47,696 nucleotides of DNA from Verrucomicrobiota bacterium (lineage in GTDB: Bacteria; Chlamydiota; Chlamydiia; Chlamydiales; JAEYWL01). Position 1 is the stretch's first letter, and the number at the start of each line of letters is the position of its first letter. A program made the translations under genes and the position numbers. Under the pieces are notes generated by a model. It saw nothing but the letters and a program-made list of their open reading frames with translations. It was not told the DNA's origin and did no database searches. This document shows, in pieces, positions 9,368-17,512 of the stretch. The stretch spans positions 1 to 47,696 of the forward strand of contig JAEYWL010000009.1 of NCBI GenBank assembly GCA_023428915.1. The letters run 5' to 3'.

Positions 9368-9613
9368 ATGTTTGGACTAGAAGACCAAAAGAAAAAGAAA
9401 AAAAATGAATTCATTTTCGACCTGGAAATTGACTTAAAAGATCCTAAGAAATTGCAAGAAACTAAAAACCTTATAGAGGGACGAATTCAAAAGCTCAAAA
9501 CCTATTTGCGAGCTGGCGAGGACAAAGAACTCTTCAATCAATTGGGTACGTTATTACTTGGATACACTTCACTACTGAAAGTCCTTACCCGAGCCGTGAC
9601 TAAAAAAGGGTAG
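9368..9613 (+). CDS. cdsE: T3SS needle co-chaperone CdsE (CT665-like)
   Basis: An 81-residue charged helical protein with a Lys-rich segment at residues 8-13. Size and position, directly before the needle gene, match Chlamydia CdsE (about 83 residues). CdsE acts with CdsG as a pair of chaperones that keep the needle subunit CdsF from polymerising in the cytoplasm, as YscE/YscG do for YscF. The ATG at 9368 follows a GAGAGAGG-type box. A short hairpin (TTAAAC-tta-GTTTAA) lies in the 100-base gap after cdsD. Assignment is by size, charge pattern and gene order. Confidence 0.82.
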   Translation: MFGLEDQKKKKKNEFIFDLEIDLKDPKKLQETKNLIEGRIQKLKTYLRAGEDKELFNQLGTLLLGYTSLLKVLTRAVTKKG

Positions 9614-9737
9614 GCAGCAGAGCTGAATTCATAAGAGCTTAATGGGCATAGAGTGGATAAGACACTGCAACAATTCTTATCCCTCCAATAATTTCCATTA
9701 ATAAAGGACGTAATACCTATTACAAAGGAGGGATATT

Positions 9738-9995
9738 ATGTCTATCACTTATGCACAATTCCACCGCAGTGGGTTCGGAGTACAACAATTATCCTCCATC
9801 ATCCAAAACGCGAACAACAGCGTGAACTCAAAACTTGCCATCATGCAGCAACAAGAAAGCTCCATCAGCATTGGCGACATGTTTGACATGCAAATGTTGA
9901 TGAACCACTTAGAGCAGCTTTCTGAAATGGCAACTTCTGTTGTGAGCTCTGCGAATACTGTTATCATGGATATGGCCAGGAACATAAAAGGATAA
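9738..9995 (+). CDS. cdsF: T3SS needle subunit CdsF (SctF)
   Basis: An 85-residue helical-hairpin protein that should polymerise into the extracellular needle. It is Met-, Gln-, Asn- and Ser-rich, has no signal peptide and shows two amphipathic helices joined around the SIGDMF turn. Chlamydia CdsF is about the same size (83). Translation signals are the strongest in the cluster: AAAGGAGG precedes ATG 9738 at good spacing, preceded by a small GTAAT-acct-ATTAC hairpin. The transcript is followed by a strong stem-loop (10058-10094). Strong translation plus a 3' stem would suit a subunit needed in many copies. Confidence 0.87.
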   Translation: MSITYAQFHRSGFGVQQLSSIIQNANNSVNSKLAIMQQQESSISIGDMFDMQMLMNHLEQLSEMATSVVSSANTVIMDMARNIKG

Positions 9996-10057
9996 TAATA
10001 TCCCTATTGATTATCTTTATAGCTTCTTTTGGATATTCCTTAAGATCTATAAAGAGT

Positions 10058-10094
10058 GGGTACTGAGAGTTTCTCTTAGTCTCTCTCAGTGCCC
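10058..10094 (+). terminator. Stem-loop after cdsF (partial terminator or 3' stabiliser)
   Basis: GGGTACTGAGAG (10058-10069) pairs with CTCTCAGTGCCC (10083-10094): 12 base pairs with one G-U, and a 13-base loop. The following sequence is U-containing but not a clean U-tract. Because cdsG and the rest continue downstream, it is more likely an attenuator or mRNA-protecting hairpin than a full stop. Confidence 0.6.
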
Positions 10095-10223
10095 GTTATT
10101 ATCTTGGGAAAGTTAATAGGTTCTTACACAAAATTGCTATTGATCTGTTCCATAAGATCATGAATGATTATAAGCAGCAAATGAAGTATTGGGTTTAACC
10201 ATAGATCTAACAAGGATATGCAG

Positions 10224-10670
10224 ATGGCAGAACAGCAATTATTAGAGGAATTTAAAGAAGACTTCGCTCTATTGATTGAGAGCGGCTTTATAGCAGTAAA
10301 GCAATTGGATGAAACTAGCTCAAGGAGAATTTTTCAGGCAGCACAGATACTGAACCCTGAAAGCTCGGCACCGGATATCGGGCTGGGTTATATTGCTTTA
10401 AATAAGCTGGAGGTTAAAGATGCAGCTAAAATATTTCAGGAAATTCTTCAAAAAGAGCCTGAGAATCTTTTAGCCCAGACATTTCTTGGCATTTGCTATT
10501 TATTAGTAAAAGCCAAACGTGAAAAAGGCGAGGAGCTTATACGGTCTGTTTTAGAAAAGACAGAGGAGCAGACAATTATCAATTTATGCAATATCTCTCT
10601 TGAATGGTCTGAAAAAGATCTTTCAAAGATGAAAAAACCCTACCTGAGGAAAGACCAAGAGAACTTTTAA
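10224..10670 (+). CDS. cdsG: T3SS needle co-chaperone CdsG (TPR, CT667-like)
   Basis: A 148-residue TPR protein and the expected partner of CdsE in holding CdsF monomers, as YscG does. TPR-like helix pairs cover residues about 25-120 (ARIFQAAQILNPESSAPDIG-type and AKIFQEILQKEPENLLAQ patterns). Two in-frame ATGs exist: the one at 10218 lies only one base after AAGGA, while the one at 10224 has 7-base spacing, so 10224 is chosen. A gap of about 230 bases separates it from cdsF; that gap holds only the stem-loop. Position and size agree with CT667. Confidence 0.82.
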   Translation: MAEQQLLEEFKEDFALLIESGFIAVKQLDETSSRRIFQAAQILNPESSAPDIGLGYIALNKLEVKDAAKIFQEILQKEPENLLAQTFLGICYLLVKAKREKGEELIRSVLEKTEEQTIINLCNISLEWSEKDLSKMKKPYLRKDQENF

Positions 10671-10798
10671 ATAGAATCTTCAAGTTCGCAAATAAAAAGG
10701 CGACAAATTATTAAAAATAAAGGATAATATATTAGTTATATTATTATAACTATTAATTTTTTTGAGTTTATCTCAAAAACAACTATAAAGGTGTTGTC

Positions 10799-11470
10799 AT
10801 GGCTGAAGAAAAAATAGAAAAAATTTCGGCGGTAACCCGAAAAAGCCAGGCAAGCGGCAGTAGCCCTATTCAAGAAGCTGCAAATGAACCAGATCCTGCT
10901 CGTTTTAATGAAATATTAGAACAAAAACCGATCCCGACTCCTGTAGCTCAACAAGAAACAGCTGGCAAACCTAGCGTAATCGAACATGTAGCCAGCATTA
11001 ATAGCAGCGGCGGTACCAATCCGCAAGCTCCTGATCAGGCGAAACTGTTTGCGCAAACGCAAAGTACTCTGCAAACTGTTGAAAAAGCTAAAGAGACTTT
11101 GGCACGCTCTGAAGTGCAGCTTAGCGCTCCAGTTCAAAGATTAATGCGCAACAAGCTGACCCACGTCGATGATAATTTAAAAATCGCCCTCTCTAAAGTT
11201 GGTGTAGAATATACCCCTCCAGGGGAAATTACCAATCTCAACACTCCTATTAATCGCTTTATCGGCATGCTGACTAATGCGCAGACTAATTTAGCTTCAA
11301 TGGGTTCCTATTTAGAGGGTGCTGCTGCCTCAGGCAGAAAACTATCCCCGGCTGACATGCTTTCCATCCAATTAAAAATCTCTGTCGTGCAGCAGGAATT
11401 GGAATTATTCATTAGCTTGTTGAGTAAAGCATTAGAAGCTACAAAAACAATTATGAACGTACAGGTATAG
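10799..11470 (+). CDS. T3SS cluster protein of unknown role (CT668 equivalent)
   Basis: A 223-residue protein. The first 90 residues are polar and Pro/Gln/Ser-rich, probably disordered; the remainder is helical and ends in a leucine-rich helix pair (residues about 160-223). No signal peptide or membrane segment is seen. It occupies the place of C. trachomatis CT668, which is also about 223 residues and lies between cdsG and the ATPase gene. The C-terminal half resembles a short helical-hairpin rod or needle-type protein, so an inner-rod or secreted role is possible but unproven. The upstream gap (10671-10798) contains an AT-rich 8-bp stem-loop (TAGTTATA-ttat-TATAACTA). The gene ends 10 bases before cdsN. 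Confidence 0.7.
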   Translation: MAEEKIEKISAVTRKSQASGSSPIQEAANEPDPARFNEILEQKPIPTPVAQQETAGKPSVIEHVASINSSGGTNPQAPDQAKLFAQTQSTLQTVEKAKETLARSEVQLSAPVQRLMRNKLTHVDDNLKIALSKVGVEYTPPGEITNLNTPINRFIGMLTNAQTNLASMGSYLEGAAASGRKLSPADMLSIQLKISVVQQELELFISLLSKALEATKTIMNVQV

Positions 11471-11480
11471 GCAATACGAG

Positions 11481-12797
11481 ATGGCTTTGGAAGAAGAACT
11501 AGACAAACTAATCGGCGGATTAGAGCAGCTAGAACTTACAGAGGTTAATGGCCGCATCACTGAAATTGTCGGCATGCTCATCAAGGCAATTGTACCCAAT
11601 GTAAAAATCGGGGAAGTCTGCCTGGTGAAGCGCGAAGGCGAGCCATTAAGGACTGAGGTAGTGGGCTTCACAAGAGATGAGGTGTATTTATCTCCTTTAG
11701 GAGAAATGACAGGGGTCGGTCCTTCCTCAGAAGTTATAGCTACGAATTTACCTTTGCACATAAAAGTGGGCCCGGCTTTGCTTGGCCGAGTCTTAAATGG
11801 CTTAGGCGAGCCGCTCGATGAAGATACGCAAGGACCCTTAGAGGCAGACGAGTACGCACCAGTGCTGCGGCATCCGCCGGATCCGCTAAAAAGAAACCGC
11901 GTGACTGAACCCATTTCAGTAGGTGTACGGGCCATAGACGGTGTGCTCACAACAGGCGTAGGCCAGCGTGTGGGAATTTTTGCCGCTGCCGGCGGCGGCA
12001 AGTCGACACTCCTAGGCATGATTGCCCGCAATGCTGTGGCAGATGTCAACGTAATCAGCCTCATTGGGGAACGCGGACGGGAAGTACGGGATTTTATAGA
12101 AAAAGACTTGGGGCCGGAGGGGCTTAAACGATCGGTATTAATTGTCTCAACTTCTGATCAAGCCTCGCAATTAAGAATCAATGCCGCGTATGTAGGCATG
12201 GCGATTGCAGAATACTTCCGCGATCAGGGGAAATCAGTCATCCTGATGATGGATTCTGTAACCCGTTTTGCCAGAGCCCTCAGGGAAGTTGGCTTGGCAG
12301 CCGGAGAGCCTCCGGCACGAGCAGGTTATACCCCTTCGGTATTCTCCACTCTGCCAAAACTACTAGAGCGGGCAGGAAACTCTGACAAAGGTTCGATCAC
12401 CGCGTTTTTCACCATTCTAGTTGCGGGCGATGACATGAATGAACCGGTAGCGGATGAGACCAGGTCCATTTTAGATGGACACATCATCCTCTCCGCCGAC
12501 CTTGCCAGGCAGTACCATTATCCGGCAATTGATGTGCTCTCCTCAGCCAGCAGGGTTATGCCGTCGATAGTGCCAAAGGAACACCTTCAACTGGTGGGTA
12601 AATTAAAAGAGGTATTGGCTAACTATAAGAAAAACGAGCTGCTTATCAAGATTGGCGAATATAAACGCGGATCGGATAAGATGGCGGACTTTGCTATAGA
12701 TTATGTTGAAAAAGTAAATAAGTTTTTAAAGCAGGGTGTTGAGGAAAAATGTTCTGCGCAAGAGACATTGCAACTACTGAAAGCGCTCTTTAAATAG
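11481..12797 (+). CDS. cdsN: T3SS ATPase CdsN (SctN)
   Basis: Cytoplasmic hexameric ATPase that strips chaperones and unfolds substrates at the export gate. Its 438 residues are typical. The F1-beta/FliI-like core shows a Walker A loop around residues 166-176 (AAAGGGKST), an RGREVRDF segment, a Walker B strand (VILMMDSVTRFARA) and the T3SS/flagellar signature around 295-345 (SITAFFTILVAGDDMNEPV, then ILDGHIILSADLA). The N-terminal beta-barrel region is intact. The C-terminal domain binds stalk and chaperones. It is tightly packed with CT668 upstream (10 bases) and cdsO downstream (10 bases). Confidence 0.96.
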   Translation: MALEEELDKLIGGLEQLELTEVNGRITEIVGMLIKAIVPNVKIGEVCLVKREGEPLRTEVVGFTRDEVYLSPLGEMTGVGPSSEVIATNLPLHIKVGPALLGRVLNGLGEPLDEDTQGPLEADEYAPVLRHPPDPLKRNRVTEPISVGVRAIDGVLTTGVGQRVGIFAAAGGGKSTLLGMIARNAVADVNVISLIGERGREVRDFIEKDLGPEGLKRSVLIVSTSDQASQLRINAAYVGMAIAEYFRDQGKSVILMMDSVTRFARALREVGLAAGEPPARAGYTPSVFSTLPKLLERAGNSDKGSITAFFTILVAGDDMNEPVADETRSILDGHIILSADLARQYHYPAIDVLSSASRVMPSIVPKEHLQLVGKLKEVLANYKKNELLIKIGEYKRGSDKMADFAIDYVEKVNKFLKQGVEEKCSAQETLQLLKALFK

Positions 12798-12807
12798 GTA
12801 ATGGCGT

Positions 12808-13302
12808 ATGAAAATCTCTTACCCGCTCCATCAGGTCCTGCAAGTAAAACAGAAGCGTGTGGAAGAAGCCGAAAAGGTTTTAAGGCAAAAACTGGAGCTT
12901 TTAGAGCAGGAAAAAGAAAAACTCAGACAGCGCGAGGCAGAACGGGATAAAGTCTTGCAGCATCAGAAAGACAAACTTACTCAACTACGTCTTGAACTTG
13001 ACCGCGGGACCACTGTTCCAAAGATCCAGCAAATGAAGGCTTATTTAAAGGTGGTGCAAGAAAAATTAAAAGTAGAGGAAAAAAAAGTAACCGACCAGAA
13101 AGTCCAAGTAGAAAATGCACAAAAAAACGTCGATGCCGCTCGCGAAGAGTTGAAAAATAAAAAGCTGGAAGTCGATAAGCTGGAAATGCACAAGAAAGAT
13201 TGGCTAAGGGAAATTCAGAAAGAGATGGAAATCATTGAAGAGCGCGAAATGGATGAAGTGGGCACAGTAATTTACCTAATGCGTGAGAGAAGCTCCGCAT
13301 AA
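12808..13302 (+). CDS. cdsO: T3SS central stalk protein CdsO (SctO)
   Basis: A 164-residue, highly charged protein that is almost wholly coiled coil (heptads through residues 12-150, rich in Lys, Glu and Gln). This is the form of YscO/FliJ stalk proteins, which sit inside the ATPase hexamer and link it to the export gate. The position immediately after the ATPase gene is conserved in all T3SS and flagellar operons. Sequence conservation in this family is too low for residue-level proof; the call rests on length, coiled-coil content and place. Confidence 0.85.
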   Translation: MKISYPLHQVLQVKQKRVEEAEKVLRQKLELLEQEKEKLRQREAERDKVLQHQKDKLTQLRLELDRGTTVPKIQQMKAYLKVVQEKLKVEEKKVTDQKVQVENAQKNVDAAREELKNKKLEVDKLEMHKKDWLREIQKEMEIIEEREMDEVGTVIYLMRERSSA

Positions 13303-13337
13303 ACATTTAAATTTTATCCTCCAGAAGGAGAACAAGT

Positions 13338-14336
13338 ATGAATACTAATTCAACTTCCCCAGTAAGAAATCGTCGGGAACAAGCCTCTCTTGAAGAGGAA
13401 GAAGCCAAAAAACTGCAGCCGCAAAATCTTAAAAAAGATTTTAAGGCATTAATAGAGGAAAAGGCTTCCAAAGAAGGGCAAGAAGAGATGGCCATCGGCG
13501 CGGGTGCGGGTAAAGGCTCAGAGGTAGAGTCGCCAAACAGTTTATTTAGCCGTATCGCTTCTAACCAAACTAAAGAACGCAAAGGCTTAGGCGCCTTAGC
13601 CGGAGATCCCGAAGAAGGCAAACCTGGCAAACTGAAATTCCAGGGTGAAGACCCTATGGAAGATTCTGTTATTGAAGATACGGTTGCAGAAGAGCTGCAG
13701 CCCCATAAAGCAGCAGCAACTAGGGGTGTTGGCTATTATGCCGCAAAAGAAGATGATGATCCAAAAGCGAATTTGCGCAGAGCAAAAGTTGATGAAACCA
13801 AAGAGCTGGCAGAAGAGATTACTCCTGTCAGTGCAGGACAATTGCCCATGGGGCATGTGTATTTGCAAGCCCAAACTGCAGGCGTCGCCAGCTTAGAAGC
13901 TGCGGCTCCGGTACGCCAAGCTGAAATGATTAAACAGATTCATGAAATCGTTAATCAGATCGTCGACAAGGTGTATACCTTAAGCTCCAATGGCCAAACC
14001 GATACGGTGATTACTTTAAAAAATCTCCCCCATTTTGAAGGCGCAGTATTAAAAGTTACAGCTTTTGACCATGCCAGCAAGGAGTTTAATATCTCTTTTA
14101 CTAACTTATTGCCTGAAGCTAAATCCATGCTGGATAACTCCCATGCACAAAGCACCCTCATGCAAACTTTGCAAGAAAGAGGCTACCTTGTGCACATTTT
14201 GACCGTTTCACAAAGTCCTGAAAATCCGATAGCTTCTTCTTCTTCCGAAAGCAATCCAAGGGAACAAGAAAATAAAGAAGGAAATACCGGCGGCGGCAGT
14301 CAACGTCAAAAACAGCAACAGGAAGAAGAGGGATAG
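13338..14336 (+). CDS. cdsP: T3SS CdsP (SctP-like needle-length/substrate-switch protein)
   Basis: A 332-residue protein at the position of CT671 (CdsP). Residues 1-160 are polar and low complexity, rich in Glu, Lys and Gly, probably extended. Residues 185-290 form a compact alpha/beta domain (IHEIVNQIVDKVYTL, then VITLKNLPHFEGAVLKVTA, then FNISFTNLLPEAKSML) reminiscent of the FliK/YscP C-terminal switch (T3S4) domain. The last 40 residues are Ser/Gln/Glu-rich. FliK/YscP proteins act as molecular rulers and switch export specificity. Start ATG 13338 follows AGAAGGAG at good spacing. The domain match is by pattern only. Confidence 0.75.
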   Translation: MNTNSTSPVRNRREQASLEEEEAKKLQPQNLKKDFKALIEEKASKEGQEEMAIGAGAGKGSEVESPNSLFSRIASNQTKERKGLGALAGDPEEGKPGKLKFQGEDPMEDSVIEDTVAEELQPHKAAATRGVGYYAAKEDDDPKANLRRAKVDETKELAEEITPVSAGQLPMGHVYLQAQTAGVASLEAAAPVRQAEMIKQIHEIVNQIVDKVYTLSSNGQTDTVITLKNLPHFEGAVLKVTAFDHASKEFNISFTNLLPEAKSMLDNSHAQSTLMQTLQERGYLVHILTVSQSPENPIASSSSESNPREQENKEGNTGGGSQRQKQQQEEEG

Positions 14337-14392
14337 CAGTAAACATGGATTTCGTGCTATGATAGGATTTTTAATTGCAAGGTGATATACAA

Positions 14393-15712
14393 GTGGCAGA
14401 AACTCTTACTATTCCCTATGAATGGCTAAAACAACTCGATCCTGCAGTTTTTGCCGCTGATAAAACGCCCTTATTGGGCCACCCTTTACCCTTTCCTTAT
14501 GACAAATTTGCCGATGCCCTTGCCAAAAATCTTGAACTGAAAGACTGTCAAATACGCTGCTTAAGCACCCGTTGGGTAAACGCTGAACAGCTCACAGAAG
14601 GCTTGGCAGCTCCGGTTATCCCTTTAAGCATTAGCGTCTCCCCTTTGGCTGGAGAACTTACTTGGCTGTTCGCCCACCAGGATGTTGCGCAGCTCATGGC
14701 AAAGGTGTTGAAAAGAAAAGAAGAGCTATTTGCAGATCAAGAGTTTGAAAACGGATTTTATAAATTTATTGCTCTAGAGGCTCTTTCAGCATTTAACGCT
14801 GTAGTCCCCGACCGCTCCATTCTACCCCATTTAACCGATCAAGCAGAACTTCCCAATACCCTTTCCCTATGCAGGGACTTTGTCATCGCTATTGAAGGGG
14901 CTGAGTTTTTTGGCAGATTAGTGATTCCTCAAGTATTCCACCAATCCTGGTGCGAATTATTTGCTGAAAGACAAACGACAAGCCCCCTGGATGAAAAAAT
15001 CGCCGAACATTTAGCCCTTCCTGTAGCGCTTGAGGCAGGAAAAACTTCCCTGACTTATGAAGAGCTGTCCTCATTGCAGCTTGGTGATTTTATCGTTTTG
15101 GATACATGCACCATGGATCCAATCGAACAAAAAGGCCGTGTCATCCTTTCTATTCATGGACATCCTTTGTTCAGGGCAAGGTTTAAACAACACGAGTTAA
15201 GAATTTTAGAATTTCCTTTGTACCAAGAGGCCCCCACTGCTATGGAAAAACATCCGGAAGATCACGAAGAAGAAGTGCATGATGAAGAGACGCATAGTGA
15301 AGATAGCGACTTCGATTTTCATGATGAGGATTTTAATTTTGATGAAGATTTTGATGAAAATGAAGAGCTTACACAAGAAGAGCAAATTTATGAAGACACC
15401 ACACCTTTGAGCAAACCCGAACAACCTGCGCAACAACTTTCACCCCAAACCGCTGCCTCAGCAGCAGCCGGTCATGAACAAGAACCAAAGCAGTTTTCTG
15501 CCGGCGAAGTCCCCCTCAATTTAATAGTCGAAGCAGGACGAATAACCATTCCAATAAAAAAGCTGCTTGAGCTTCAACCTGGCAATGTTTTGGAGCTTAA
15601 CATCAAGCCTGAGGATGGAGTAAATCTCGTCATCAATGGCAAAATTATTGGAAAAGGTGAACTGTTAAAAGTGGGCGAGGTATTAGGGGTAAGGATACTC
15701 GATTTAGGTTAA
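14393..15712 (+). CDS. cdsQ: T3SS cytoplasmic ring (C-ring/sorting platform) protein CdsQ (SctQ)
   Basis: Builds the cytoplasmic sorting platform below the export gate. The chosen start is GTG 14393, preceded by AAGGTGAT; the upstream TTG at 14375 lies before this box. The protein has 439 residues. The N-terminal two thirds are a poorly conserved SctQ domain with a first SpoA-like region near 205-280. A strongly acidic Asp/Glu/Phe/His linker spans about 290-350. The C-terminal SpoA (FliN-like) domain lies at about 370-439 (IPLNLIVEAGRITIPIKKLL-like pattern ending in GVRILDLG). In other SctQ genes an internal start makes a free SpoA copy; here an internal start before the last domain is not obvious. 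Confidence 0.9.
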   Translation: MAETLTIPYEWLKQLDPAVFAADKTPLLGHPLPFPYDKFADALAKNLELKDCQIRCLSTRWVNAEQLTEGLAAPVIPLSISVSPLAGELTWLFAHQDVAQLMAKVLKRKEELFADQEFENGFYKFIALEALSAFNAVVPDRSILPHLTDQAELPNTLSLCRDFVIAIEGAEFFGRLVIPQVFHQSWCELFAERQTTSPLDEKIAEHLALPVALEAGKTSLTYEELSSLQLGDFIVLDTCTMDPIEQKGRVILSIHGHPLFRARFKQHELRILEFPLYQEAPTAMEKHPEDHEEEVHDEETHSEDSDFDFHDEDFNFDEDFDENEELTQEEQIYEDTTPLSKPEQPAQQLSPQTAASAAAGHEQEPKQFSAGEVPLNLIVEAGRITIPIKKLLELQPGNVLELNIKPEDGVNLVINGKIIGKGELLKVGEVLGVRILDLG

Positions 15713-15725
15713 TGTAGGTTAAAGG

Positions 15726-17339
15726 ATGGGTCGGCTGATGAGTGAACCCGAATTTCATAAACGTACAACACTTCACGAAACATCGGAAACTAAGATTGCC
15801 CTGCCCTCAATTCCCATACCTGAAAAAATTGGGCCCTATAAAATTGAAAGCCTGTTAGAAACAGGCGGAATGAGTCAAGTTTATCTGGCAACCCATCCAG
15901 AAACTAAAGAACCTGTTACCATTAAAGTGCTATTGCCGAAATTCCTCTCCAATCCAGAGGTCGTCGAGCGTTTTTTAAATGAAGCTGAAATCATTGCGTT
16001 AGCCGATCACCCCAATATCGTCAAGCTATATGGCCAAGGCAATTGGGAAGAAGGGTTATATATTGCCATGGAGTTTATCCATGGCATATCGCTGAGACAA
16101 TATATCCAACACAACCCGCTTTCTTTGAAACGATCCCTGGAAATTGTTTTAGAAATCTCTTATGCACTTTGCCATTTACATACGCATGGAGTCATCCATC
16201 GGGACCTTAAGCTTGAAAATATCCTTTTAACTGATGCCGGGGAAATTAAGGTCATCGATTTTGGAATTGCTCAAGTACTTAGTGAAACAGCCTCTATAAC
16301 TATTCCAAATCGCTCAAAAATCATAGGCACCCCCATTTACATGAGCCCCGAGCAAAGGGAAAATCCGGAAGCTGTATCGTATCCTTCCGATATTTACTCC
16401 TTAGGTATTATTACTTACGAATTAATCCTGGGAAAATTGAGCCATGGACACATCCATTTATCGCTAATGCCTAAAGGCATGCAAAAAATTTTGACTAAGG
16501 CCTTGCAACCAGTTCCTGACGATCGCTATCAAGATATTGTCGATTTTATTGCTGACGTCTCCAGCTATCTCAATTCAACTATGGTAAGTAAAGAGCGCAA
16601 AACCGGAGATCAAATCAGCGAGGTAATAGAAACCATCCATGCTGCCCATAATAATCTTATCCCTCAATCCGCGCCAAAGTGGCCCAAAGTAGAGTTTGGA
16701 GCTGTCAACTACAGGGGCAATCACTTCGCGAACTATTATTATGATTTTTTTGAATTCTCAGAAGATTGCTATGGCTTCGCCTTTGCCGAGAGTCCTCTTA
16801 ATGGACCTGAGGCTGTGATGTATATCGCAAATTTCCGCGGGCTATTGCGCATGGCATTAAAAATGTCCAGGCATCCAAAAGATCTCGCAGTGATTTTAAA
16901 CGAAACTGTCATCCGCGATCCGCTTGACCAAGTGTTTTCTTTTTCTTTTGTGATTTTCAATACTAAAAGCAACAGCATCCAATTTATTAGCTGCGGCAAT
17001 GGCAACTTGTGGGTTGTGCCGGCAGGAACAAATATGCCGCGAAATGTACCCTGTGAAAATCCCCCCCTGGGCATTGATCAATCTGCCGCATTTAATGAAC
17101 TTATCCTTCCATGGTATGTTGGAGATCAATTGCAATTTAATAATATTCCCGCTTTTGCCATTGAACAATCCCATGAAAAAGAATTTACACAAGAATTTTT
17201 TAAGCACGCGCTCATCGACAATCTTTTTCTTCCTCCGCAAAAACAATTAGAGATTATTTTAAGAAAAATCAAAGCAGTCGCCAGCCGTCAGGTAGAAGAG
17301 CAATCGTTTGTGTTAATCAGCATGCTGCGGCATGAATAA
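15726..17339 (+). CDS. pkn5: Ser/Thr protein kinase Pkn5-like fused to a degenerate SpoIIE/PP2C-like domain
   Basis: Hanks-type kinase in residues about 37-270, with VTIK lysine K67, alpha-C Glu near 86-88, HRDLKLEN (H158, R159, D160), DFG (178-180) and a GTPIYMSPE activation segment. The Gly loop is altered (ETGGMSQVY). The C-terminal 230 residues look like a PPM/SpoIIE phosphatase fold: a YYYDFFEF strand, an NFRGLLRMALKMSR helix, SNSIQFISCGNGNLWVV and NPPLGI. The metal-binding aspartates expected at GDYYD, DxSGHG and TDG are mostly replaced, so it is probably a pseudophosphatase. No transmembrane helix is seen. In Chlamydia the pkn5 gene (CT673) sits at this same place between cdsQ and cdsC. 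Likely targets include CdsD, whose FHA domains bind phosphothreonine. The start could also be ATG 15738. Confidence 0.88.
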   Translation: MGRLMSEPEFHKRTTLHETSETKIALPSIPIPEKIGPYKIESLLETGGMSQVYLATHPETKEPVTIKVLLPKFLSNPEVVERFLNEAEIIALADHPNIVKLYGQGNWEEGLYIAMEFIHGISLRQYIQHNPLSLKRSLEIVLEISYALCHLHTHGVIHRDLKLENILLTDAGEIKVIDFGIAQVLSETASITIPNRSKIIGTPIYMSPEQRENPEAVSYPSDIYSLGIITYELILGKLSHGHIHLSLMPKGMQKILTKALQPVPDDRYQDIVDFIADVSSYLNSTMVSKERKTGDQISEVIETIHAAHNNLIPQSAPKWPKVEFGAVNYRGNHFANYYYDFFEFSEDCYGFAFAESPLNGPEAVMYIANFRGLLRMALKMSRHPKDLAVILNETVIRDPLDQVFSFSFVIFNTKSNSIQFISCGNGNLWVVPAGTNMPRNVPCENPPLGIDQSAAFNELILPWYVGDQLQFNNIPAFAIEQSHEKEFTQEFFKHALIDNLFLPPQKQLEIILRKIKAVASRQVEEQSFVLISMLRHE

Positions 17340-17512
17340 AGAATCCATTTTTTATCCCTCTATAGTTTATTTTTGTGTGGAAAATAATGAGTTAGTTTGT
17401 AATAAATTAGTGCTTAATCAGTAGCAAAATGAACAAAATAACGAAACGTTTTCATAAACCAGAACAAGATTCTTAATTATATAATTATGATCCTCACAGT
17501 ACTATAAAGCCC

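Noticed and set aside
11432..12064. 210-codon minus-strand ORF
   Set aside because: Antisense shadow of cdsN, Ser/Thr/Pro-rich as expected from a reversed coding strand.
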